A stretch of DNA of 50,441 nucleotides, from positions 1-50,441 of the forward strand of contig CAZQTW010000048.1 in the NCBI GenBank assembly GCA_964596165.1. Direction: 5' to 3'. The notes beneath the pieces were generated by a model. The model was not told the origin of the DNA. It ran no database searches and saw nothing but the letters and a program-made list of their open reading frames with translations. The stretch is from CAYUQT01 sp964596165. GTDB taxonomy: Bacteria; Planctomycetota; Phycisphaerae; UBA1845; JAFGLZ01. Below are positions 44,401-50,441 of this stretch, piece by piece. Position numbers and translations under genes: made by a program. Position 1 is the first letter of the stretch, and every line of letters begins with the position of its first letter.

Positions 44401-44820
44401 GGCCGGGGTTTCCAAGATCCGGGCATGAACTCGCTCAACCACTGGGCGATCGGCTCGGTGGGCGAGTGGATGTACCGCGTCATCCTCGGCATCAATCCCG
44501 ACGACGAGCACCCGGGCTACAAGCACTTCAATATTCGCCCCCGGCCCGGCGGCGGGCTGACGTGGGCAAAGGGCCAATACAACTCAATTCGCGGACCGAT
44601 TGCCGTCGACTGGAGGCAGGAAGGCCACACCTTCAAGCTGGAGGTCGGCATTCCGCCCAACACGACCGCCACGGTGTACGTGCCGACCAAGAACGTCGCG
44701 GCCGTACGCGAGGGTGCCAAGCGAGCGAACAAGGCCGAGGGCGTTCGGTTCCTGCGAATGGAGGAGGATAACGCCGTCTTCGCCGTCGAGTCCGGGCGAT
44801 ACTCGTTTACCACGCGTTGA
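41494..44820 (+). CDS. GH78 alpha-L-rhamnosidase lipoprotein with an inserted discoidin-like domain
   Basis: This 1108-residue protein has a lipoprotein signal (GILLTAGC); AAGGAG lies nine bases before the ATG. The bacterial alpha-L-rhamnosidase N-terminal domain (LRCEYLVNPSAIDALQPRLSW) is interrupted at residues about 165-330 by an F5/8 type C (discoidin-like) module ('WVTIDLGQPRRIEAVRLWPA', 'PTTARYVRLHVTKL'), likely carbohydrate-binding. The rhamnosidase beta domains follow ('LYELRLNGRRVGDHVLAPEWT'). Then comes the (alpha/alpha)6 catalytic barrel with TDCPQRDERLGWMGD, the usual catalytic-acid region, and ATTVWERWDGY. It releases L-rhamnose from plant or algal polysaccharides at the cell surface. 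The C-terminal beta domain is complete. Confidence 0.9.
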   Translation: MRVFNSTRLASILGVTIVGILLTAGCQAPVRGPGEKEAAVRGLRIAHLRCEYLVNPSAIDALQPRLSWVLASGERGQRQTAYRVLAASSQGLLDKDQGDLWDSGKVDSDRTIQVVYAGKPLCSRMRVWWKVRAWDKDGKPSAWSPPATWAMGLLSDSDWQARWIEAPVDLPAFRPAHNGYHSTFAAKADAAKWVTIDLGQPRRIEAVRLWPARPYDWQPDTPGFLFPVRFRVDVSDASDFKTFKTVVDRTAQDVSNPGTEAPRFTFEPTTARYVRLHVTKLAHRDAGQYAFALAQMEVFEGGANVALNKSVTATDCVEGTWSKPALTNGITVPQKAVVPDRQPSPMFRKTFTLVAAPKRAIAYVSALGLYELRLNGRRVGDHVLAPEWTDYTKRIQYQAYDVTDLLHQGDNAVGAILGDGWYAGRIGLAFIVPGGPTFGIYGQIPRLIAQVDIETADGRIECVVTDDTWRVTMDGPVRVNDILDGETVDARKDMPGWDSPGFNDSAWKPVRLAQKVLGRLVAQPNEPIRVTKELEPVLLAEPKPGVFIYDLGQNMVGGIRLTARAPAGTTMTLRYGEAINPDGTLYTANLRGAAQTDRYTFRGSEPEIFEPRFTYHGFRYVEITGLPNKPARDAMLGRVFHSSSPDVGQFECSSPMLNRLWRNIFWTQRANLMSTPTDCPQRDERLGWMGDIQVFSQTACFNMDMAGFFTKWVRDVRDDQADDGRYPDFAPHPFDYNARFSGVPAWGDAGVVVPWRMYQNYGDTRMLTEHLESAKRWIEYIHKNNPDLIWRNGRNNDYNDWLNADTLKLDNWPQKGGAVPQEVLATAFFAHSTELVSKMAAAIGRKDDAATYAKLAADIKAAFCKTFVHPDGRIQGDTQAGYALALHFNILPESQRKAATQHLLAGIAKYKGHISTGIQSTIRMMLELTRTGHNDVAYQLINNRTMPSWGYSIDQGATTVWERWDGYVAGRGFQDPGMNSLNHWAIGSVGEWMYRVILGINPDDEHPGYKHFNIRPRPGGGLTWAKGQYNSIRGPIAVDWRQEGHTFKLEVGIPPNTTATVYVPTKNVAAVREGAKRANKAEGVRFLRMEEDNAVFAVESGRYSFTTR

Positions 44821-45336
44821 AGAAACGGCGGGGGGTTCGGCTGGTCCATGGATCAGCACGCCATGATTATCCCACGTCACTTCCAGCGTTGACCATTCCA
44901 GAATAGCGACCCGAAAGAACTTGCTGCTGCTGATGCCGCCGAACACGCCGCGGCCCTTTCTCGATGACTACCTGATGGCCAAGCCACGGAATCTCAGGCG
45001 CAAAATCGAGATGCCCGTTCGGCACCCGCGCAACCCTTCGACTTCGAGCGGGACCGATGTCGGTTGACCCCGCACCACCAACGGCGATACGAGGTGAACT
45101 GGCAGACGGACTCCGGGCTAAAGTCGCTACGAGACGCCGTCCCGGGCCATCCGGCCGTCATCCCGCGATTCTTCCTTCGCAAGGGGGCGTTTTACGCTTT
45201 CCGGATAGTCAACTAGGGGACTCCGGCGGAACGCAAAGGGCACCCCGCATTGGCCGTACGTTGCGATTCATGCTGCGCTTCTGTGCAAACCCGTTAGGTT
45301 TGGTCGACGATGTTTCGTCGCACCCCTCCGTAGGTT
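44821..45336. other. Intergenic stretch without recognised genes
   Basis: This 516-bp spacer lies between two convergent genes. Short open frames here show no family features or ribosome-binding sites, and I see no RNA gene. It could hold decayed sequence, but I cannot identify a parent gene. Confidence 0.5.
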
Positions 45337-46272
45337 CTACCCGCGGTCAAAATGCAGAACCCGGCTCGTGGCCGTTCCGACACCCTTCACGACCAGACGA
45401 TCGTTGAACACCTCGACCACTCCATAGCTGTTGCCGCCGGTCGGCGAGTCGACCATGCCCGGCATGGTCACGTGATGAATCCCGTCCTGCTGGGCGTAGC
45501 CGCCCTCGTGATCGTGGCCACAGATGTAGGCGACGACGCAACCCGACGTGGCCAGCGTCTTGGCCACCTCTTCATGGTTCCAGAGAAGGAGATCGGGCTT
45601 GGTGGCCGCCGGCCATGTGGGGTGATGACAAAAAACGATGACCTTCTGTCTCTTTTCCTTGGCGTCCGCCAGCTGCTGCCTGAGCCACGCAAGCTGCTTC
45701 GGGCCGATCGCGCCGTTGTACGTCGGCAGCTTCGGCTGACGATTCACGTACTCGCGGGCCTGCTTCAACTCGTCGCTGCCCCGAGGCGCTTGCAGGCTGA
45801 CGTCCATTCCGAAGAGCACGACGAATCGCCAATCCTTGTGGGTGAATTCGTAAAAAGGCGATCCTAGGCCGAGCGCCTTCATCAGCGTGTCCCGCTTGGC
45901 GCCCAGACAGTGGTTCCCGATGACATGGCGTACGGGCGCCTTGAGCGGCTGGAAGAGGCCAACCATCAGTCTCAACTCATCGGCGGTCTTGTAGCCGTTT
46001 CCGTCGACGATATCGCCGAGGTTGACAACGAACGCCAGGTCTTGCCGGTTCCAGTCGGCCACGGCGGCCTTGAGCTTCTCCGCCGACTCGCGATACCGCC
46101 GCTTGCCGACGGTGTCCTTGTCGGCGTACTGAATGTCGGCCACGACGCCGAAGCAAAACAGCGGGTCCTGCCGGTCTGCCGGATTGCCCTGGCCCTCGGC
46201 GGAAGAGACAACCGTTGGCCACGTCGCCGCCAACAGGACCCATCCAAACTGCCTTCTCGGTATCTTGCCCAT
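45337..46272 (-). CDS. Exported calcineurin-like metallophosphoesterase
   Basis: The protein has 311 residues from the ATG at 46272 (CGAGGGACTCACA upstream); a longer frame lacks signals. The N-terminus has a twin-arginine-like signal (PRRQFGWVLLAATWPTVVSS). Metal-binding motifs are in family order: FGVVADIQYAD, VVNLGDIVDG, HVIGNHCLG, VFCHHPTW and YICGHDHEGGY. The overall sequence resembles the manganese-dependent ADP-ribose/CDP-alcohol diphosphatase group, but the substrate is not certain. It is probably periplasmic. It is divergent from the lactonase gene with a 159-bp shared upstream region. Confidence 0.85.
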   Translation of the reverse strand: MGKIPRRQFGWVLLAATWPTVVSSAEGQGNPADRQDPLFCFGVVADIQYADKDTVGKRRYRESAEKLKAAVADWNRQDLAFVVNLGDIVDGNGYKTADELRLMVGLFQPLKAPVRHVIGNHCLGAKRDTLMKALGLGSPFYEFTHKDWRFVVLFGMDVSLQAPRGSDELKQAREYVNRQPKLPTYNGAIGPKQLAWLRQQLADAKEKRQKVIVFCHHPTWPAATKPDLLLWNHEEVAKTLATSGCVVAYICGHDHEGGYAQQDGIHHVTMPGMVDSPTGGNSYGVVEVFNDRLVVKGVGTATSRVLHFDRG

Positions 46273-46431
46273 TGTGAGTCCCTCGCCATGTCGGGAGAAT
46301 AGTACCCGCCCTCGACGGGAGGTGGAACAGGCCATGGGGTTCCGTCGGCCGGTTCGCAGACCGCGGACCAAGACGCGAGACGATTTATCCGGAGTCAGTC
46401 AAAGATTGGCCTCAAGGAAGGAGATACGACG

Positions 46432-47649
46432 TTGATTCGATCGAGTGGCCGGTTGTTGTGGGTGGCGGGTATCGTGTGCGGAATGGCGCCAAGCGTCGCA
46501 ACGGCACAGGATGCCGTTGGCCAATCGTCGACCGGCGCGGAGGCGCAAACCAAGGAAGGGCACAAAGGCATGAAGACGCTCATCTATATCGGGACCTATA
46601 CGAACAGCGGGAGCAAGGGCATCTACCTCTGCCGGATGGATTGTGGAGTCGGCAAGCTGGAGCTGGCGGGCCCCGTCGCCGAGGAGAAGAATCCGTCCTT
46701 CCTGGCCATTCACCCGAGCAGGCGATATCTGTACTCGGTCAGCGAGGTGGATCGTCACGAGGGCAAGCGGACCGGCAGCGTCAGTGCCTATGCGATCGAC
46801 GCCAAGACCGGCGTCCTGACCTTCCTCAATCGGCCGATCTCGCACGGCATGCTGCCCTGCTACCTCTCCGTCGATGCGGCGGGCAAGTATCTCCTGACCG
46901 CCAACTACACGTCCGGCACGGTCACGATGTTTCCCATCGAATCCGACGGCCGCCTCCGCGAGGCCTCGGATGTGGTTCAGCACGTGGGCAAGGGACCGAA
47001 CGCAAGCCGGCAGGAGGGGCCGCACGCCCACAGCATCCTGATCGACGCGGCCAACCGTTTCGCCTTCTCGCCCGATCTCGGCATCGACAAGGTCATGATC
47101 TATCGGCTCGACCTGGAACGTGGGAAACTCGTGCCCAACGACCCGCCGTCGGCCTCCGTGCCTCCGGGCGCAGGGCCGCGCCATTTCGCCTTTCACCCCA
47201 ACGGAAAGTTCGCCTACGTCATCAACGAGATGGGCTGCTCGATGACGGCATTCGCCTATGACGCAGCGAAAGGTTCGCTCGCCGCCATTGAGACGGTGCC
47301 GACGTTGCCCACGGACTGGAAAGGGGTCAGCCACTGCGCGGATGTTCACGTCCACCCGTCGGGCAAGTTCGTCTACGGATCGAATCGCGGACACGACAGC
47401 ATCGTGATCTTCGCCATCGACCCGGCGACGGGCAAGCTGACGCTCCGCGGCTTCGAATCCACGCGGGGTAAGACACCGCGCAACTTCGCGATCGACCCCA
47501 CCGGCGCGTTCCTGCTGGCCGCCAATCAGGATTCGGACAACATCGTCGTCTTCCGAATCGACACGGAGACCGGCCTGCTGTCGGCCGCGGGGTGTGAAGT
47601 GAAGGTGCCTAAGCCGGTGTGCATCGCGTTCATGCCGACCGGGCGGTGA
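46432..47649 (+). CDS. Exported 6-phosphogluconolactonase-like seven-bladed propeller (COG2706)
   Basis: The protein has 405 residues from the TTG at 46432, supported by AAGGAAGGAGATACGACG directly upstream. It has a signal peptide (LLWVAGIVCGMAPSVATAQ). The seven-bladed lactonase fold is clear from repeats such as IYIGTYTNSGSKGIYLCRMD, NPSFLAIHPSRRYLYSVSEV, EGPHAHSILIDAANRFAFSPDL, GAGPRHFAFHPNGKFAYVINEM and TPRNFAIDPTGAFLLAANQDS. Cytoplasmic members hydrolyse 6-phosphogluconolactone; exported members like this one more likely act on other sugar lactones. The true substrate is unknown. It follows the divergent metallophosphoesterase gene. Confidence 0.85.
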   Translation: MIRSSGRLLWVAGIVCGMAPSVATAQDAVGQSSTGAEAQTKEGHKGMKTLIYIGTYTNSGSKGIYLCRMDCGVGKLELAGPVAEEKNPSFLAIHPSRRYLYSVSEVDRHEGKRTGSVSAYAIDAKTGVLTFLNRPISHGMLPCYLSVDAAGKYLLTANYTSGTVTMFPIESDGRLREASDVVQHVGKGPNASRQEGPHAHSILIDAANRFAFSPDLGIDKVMIYRLDLERGKLVPNDPPSASVPPGAGPRHFAFHPNGKFAYVINEMGCSMTAFAYDAAKGSLAAIETVPTLPTDWKGVSHCADVHVHPSGKFVYGSNRGHDSIVIFAIDPATGKLTLRGFESTRGKTPRNFAIDPTGAFLLAANQDSDNIVVFRIDTETGLLSAAGCEVKVPKPVCIAFMPTGR

Positions 47650-47727
47650 ATGATATCGCCTGTTCATTACGCTTGCGTGCCACTGGCAGCTCGCTGCCGG
47701 TGTAGATTGGGCGGGAAACCGGGCAAA

Positions 47728-47806
47728 CACGGGCGGACAAGCCGCCCGTGGTACCCCACAAGGAGGTTGAAACCGCCTGTAGTCGGAGCCGCGACCGTGA
47801 GGGAGC
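47728..47806. repeat. Intergenic palindrome and 17-bp dispersed repeat (copy 2)
   Basis: CACGGGCGG (47728-47736) and CCGCCCGTG (47742-47750) form a perfect 9-bp stem with loop ACAAG. Forty bases on, CGCGACCGTGAGGGAGC (47790-47806) is the reverse complement of 27571-27587. The palindrome core CACGGGC...GCCCGTG also occurs in the hairpin at 38285-38314. Both features sit between genes and look like REP-type dispersed elements. Confidence 0.5.
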
Positions 47807-47890
47807 GGAGGGGGAGTTGAGGGTGGCGCCGAAAACTTGCAGGCGTCCACCCTCCGGGCGCAAATTGCTCTGGAAACATGAGGCGCTCCG

Positions 47891-50437
47891 ATGAGCCATG
47901 CACTTCGAATCCAACTCGTAACCTGTGGCCTGCTGTTGGGCACTCCTCAGTGCCAAGCGGCCGACCCATCGATCGAACAAGACACGATTCGCAAGACGGT
48001 GACGATCTCCGACGGGGTCCGTAACCTGGTCCTGCGAGTGAACTACGACAACCGCTGCATGCTCGATCAGGTGCGGGTCATGGGTCGCGAGGTCGTCCCC
48101 GGGGACACGGGCGTCTGCTCAGCCGTCAAGGTCGGCGGTCAGTGGTTTACGACCCGCGGCGGACTGCCGTTGCCGCGAGTCACGGTCTCACGCGATTCAG
48201 CCGCTGTCAGCGGCATCCGTTTCGGCGGGGGCGGAATAGAAGCGGAGGAGGTGTGGACGTTCAGGCCGCATGCGGATCGCATCACGTGGCGGATCGATCG
48301 AACGTATCGGTCCGGTGGTATCCTTGAAGACACGTACTTCCCCGGCTGGGACTTCCGCGACATGGCCACCTGGACCGGCGCTCTGCTCGGCAACGGCGGC
48401 GTGGCGTGGTGCAAGCTCTTCGACAAGCCGATGGCCACCTATGGCCTGCATACGGGGCCCGTCACGTTCTGGAACAAGGAGTCAGGCCATTGCCTTCGCG
48501 TACTGCCGACCGTCCCGCCGGAGCGGAAGATTGCGGCTCGCTTCAGCCGACACCCCAGCGGTATCTTCTCGTTCAACTACACGGTGACCGACGACGAATT
48601 GACCCCGAAATACGACCTGCGGCGGTTCCTCGCCGACAAACAGGACGTCTGGGCGCCGTTTAGCGTGTCGGCGGGCGCGATCTCCGTGGAACTCGCCCTT
48701 TCCGTCTTCGACTACGCCCGTGAATATGACCGTGGCGCGTTCAAGTCCGTCGACGGAAAGGCGATCACGGAAATCCTCAACACCATCGGCCGCATCGGCG
48801 CCATCGACGACCGGATCGTCGGCAGCAACGGCTGGTACAGCGGTTACGCCTGCCTGCACGAGCCGTGGTTCGCCCAGATGGGCCTGGCGATCAACGATCC
48901 TGACTACACCCAGGCCTTCGCCAACTGCCTGGACTGGTTCCGTGACCATGCCATCACGCCCGAGGGCCGCGTGAAGTCTCGTTGGGCCTACGGCGCGTAC
49001 GACGCCATGCCGGGAACCTACGACAAGAACGGTTTCTATGAATGCCAGTGGGGCTGGCTGATGGACACGCAACCCTGCTGGGTGATCAATGTGGCCGAAC
49101 AGTTCGACCTGACCGGAGACGTCGAGTGGTTGCGGCGGCACAAGAAAACGTGCGAGCGGGTGCTGGACTACATGCTCCGCCGTGACTCGAACGGAAACGG
49201 TTTGGTCGAAGTGATGACCGATTCCCACACGGCGGCCAAGGGTAGCGATTGGATCGACGTCATCTGGGCGGCGTTCGAAACCGCCTACGTTAACGCCCAG
49301 ATGTACCACGCGATGATCCTCTGGGCGGATTGTGAGGATCTCCTGGGCGATCGTGAGCAGGCCGGCCGGTATCGCGAATCTGCCCGAAAGCTCAAGGACG
49401 CCTTCAACAAGCCCATTGCCGAGGGCGGATTCTGGAACCCCAATCGCAAGTGGTACGTCTACTGGCGCGACAAGGATGGTTCGATCCATGGCGATAATCT
49501 GGTCGTGCCGGTGAACTTCATGGCCATCGGCTACGGCCTCTGCGATGACCCGTCGTGGCGAGCGGCCATCTTGGATCAGATCGAAGCGCAAATGCGGAAA
49601 GAGAACCTCTTCTTCTGGCCGTTGTGCATCTATTCGTACCGGAAGGACGAGGTCATGGAGCGAGTCAACTGGCCCTTCCCCAACTATGAGAACGGCGACA
49701 TCTTCCTGGCCTGGGGCGAGTTGGGAACCCGAGCGTACGCCGCTTACAACCCCGCTGTCGCGGTGAAATACGTCAAGAACGTGCTGGAGCAGTACGCCAG
49801 AGACGGCCTGGCGTTTCAGCGATACCTCCGCAAGACCCAGAAAGGCGAAGGCGACGACATCCTGTCCAACAACTGCAATCCCGTAGTGGGTCTGTACCGT
49901 AACATCTACGGCATTCGACCCAAACACAATCGGCTTTATCTGGACCCGCATCTGACGCCGGAGTTGAACGGCACACGGCTGAAGTACCGACTGCGCAATC
50001 AGGTGTATACCATCGACCTCGGTACCGATGTATGCCGGTTGGCTGCGGACGGCTTCACGCTTTGGGACAAGGGGCCTTTCGCCCTCCACGTGTGCAAGGA
50101 CAAAGCCGAATACTTCTGCAGAGACCAAACGACGCCTTCACTAACCGTCACGCGATCGATACCCGCGCCGACGGACATCCGCATCGAATCACGGCCGAGG
50201 TCCGAGGCAAGTGGACTAAAATGGACGGAGTCCTCAACGCATGCGGAACTGAAGACCGGCCACGTTGTGGGCAACCTGGCGCCCGACGCGGAGTACAGAC
50301 TCTACTGCAACGGGCAATGGAACAAGTCGGTCAGGGCCGATGCGTCGGGTCGGTTGGCCTTCGACCACACGACCGGCTACGCCGGTCCCTGGAGTTTGGC
50401 ACTTTCAAGCCCGATCCATAGCATAGCCGGGCTCTGA
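47891..50437 (+). CDS. Exported (alpha/alpha)6-barrel glycosidase of unknown specificity
   Basis: The protein has 848 residues from the ATG at 47891 (GAGGCGCTCCG upstream), with a signal peptide ending near CQAADP. The N-terminal 280 residues are a beta-sandwich ('NLVLRVNYDNRCMLDQVRVMG', 'VWTFRPHADRITWRIDRTYR'). The middle is an (alpha/alpha)6 toroid like those of GH15, GH63, GH78 and GH94 ('NGWYSGYACLHEPWFAQMGLA', 'WLRRHKKTCERVLDYMLRRDS', 'SDWIDVIWAAFETAYVNAQ', 'YENGDIFLAWGELGTRAYA'). A C-terminal beta domain ends ...LSSPIHSIAGL. The stop lies four bases before the window's end. I cannot name the family or the substrate; a role in polysaccharide breakdown fits the neighbours. Confidence 0.72.
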   Translation: MSHALRIQLVTCGLLLGTPQCQAADPSIEQDTIRKTVTISDGVRNLVLRVNYDNRCMLDQVRVMGREVVPGDTGVCSAVKVGGQWFTTRGGLPLPRVTVSRDSAAVSGIRFGGGGIEAEEVWTFRPHADRITWRIDRTYRSGGILEDTYFPGWDFRDMATWTGALLGNGGVAWCKLFDKPMATYGLHTGPVTFWNKESGHCLRVLPTVPPERKIAARFSRHPSGIFSFNYTVTDDELTPKYDLRRFLADKQDVWAPFSVSAGAISVELALSVFDYAREYDRGAFKSVDGKAITEILNTIGRIGAIDDRIVGSNGWYSGYACLHEPWFAQMGLAINDPDYTQAFANCLDWFRDHAITPEGRVKSRWAYGAYDAMPGTYDKNGFYECQWGWLMDTQPCWVINVAEQFDLTGDVEWLRRHKKTCERVLDYMLRRDSNGNGLVEVMTDSHTAAKGSDWIDVIWAAFETAYVNAQMYHAMILWADCEDLLGDREQAGRYRESARKLKDAFNKPIAEGGFWNPNRKWYVYWRDKDGSIHGDNLVVPVNFMAIGYGLCDDPSWRAAILDQIEAQMRKENLFFWPLCIYSYRKDEVMERVNWPFPNYENGDIFLAWGELGTRAYAAYNPAVAVKYVKNVLEQYARDGLAFQRYLRKTQKGEGDDILSNNCNPVVGLYRNIYGIRPKHNRLYLDPHLTPELNGTRLKYRLRNQVYTIDLGTDVCRLAADGFTLWDKGPFALHVCKDKAEYFCRDQTTPSLTVTRSIPAPTDIRIESRPRSEASGLKWTESSTHAELKTGHVVGNLAPDAEYRLYCNGQWNKSVRADASGRLAFDHTTGYAGPWSLALSSPIHSIAGL

Positions 50438-50441
50438 TCTG

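Noticed and set aside
48482..50128. Minus-strand open frame of 548 codons opposite the last glycosidase
   Set aside because: Antisense shadow without motifs.

Overview
The window looks like part of a GC-rich Planctomycetota genome, most likely of the Phycisphaerae / Sedimentisphaerales type. The evidence is a PEP-CTERM protein, a prepilin-type N-terminal methylation-site protein, small CPxCGY zinc-ribbon membrane proteins, many exported carbohydrate-active enzymes, and dispersed intergenic palindromes. A 100-N scaffold gap flanked by identical 55-bp ends suggests a short-read (probably metagenomic) assembly. The assignment rests on gene content only.

Layout. 1-7 kb: one giant exported protein, interrupted by the gap, joining an M6 metalloprotease, a C45-type (Ntn) acyltransferase/hydrolase domain and about eleven Ig-like repeats. 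7-18.3 kb: an exported clan-A glycosidase, a zinc-ribbon membrane protein, a GH123/DUF4091-type glycosidase, a TPR-containing exported protein and a DUF4838 protein. 18.3-19.7 kb: a PEP-CTERM protein behind a long, structured leader. 19.8-21.8 kb: the rpsB-tsf translation operon. 22-25.3 kb: a prepilin-like protein and a secreted protein with a Cys-Gly-Ser C-terminal anchor. 25.6-27.5 kb: four small membrane or zinc-ribbon genes. 27.6-33.9 kb: an exopolysaccharide export and polymerisation operon on the minus strand (TPR-SPOR lipoprotein, Wza-type exporter, Wzz-type copolymerase, a CpsD-like ATPase lacking its Walker A lysine, O-antigen ligase/polymerase). 34-36.8 kb: a glycerophosphodiester phosphodiesterase converging on an exported esterase. 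37-38.5 kb: a retron-type reverse transcriptase with a predicted structured RNA upstream, next to a remnant of a Cys-Gly-Ser anchored gene. 38.6-50.4 kb: an aldo/keto reductase, a GH32/43-like protein, a GH78 rhamnosidase, a metallophosphoesterase, a 7-bladed lactonase and an (alpha/alpha)6 glycosidase.

How it fits together. Most genes are exported and act on polysaccharides or at the cell surface. The glycosidases suggest degradation of complex heteropolysaccharides (rhamnose-containing and N-acetylhexosamine-containing), and the minus-strand operon makes the cell's own extracellular polysaccharide. Two C-terminal sorting systems appear to be in use: a classical PEP-CTERM, and a recurring tail of Cys-Gly-Ser-Gly/Ala, a hydrophobic segment and an Arg pair, found on three intact proteins and one remnant.

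The best candidate for an undescribed system is the retron-like locus at 37.3-38.5 kb. Its RT carries both retron hallmarks (NAxxH and VTG), and the DNA upstream has nested inverted repeats as expected for msr-msd, but no recognised effector gene lies beside it. The Cys-Gly-Ser tail is the second most interesting signal.
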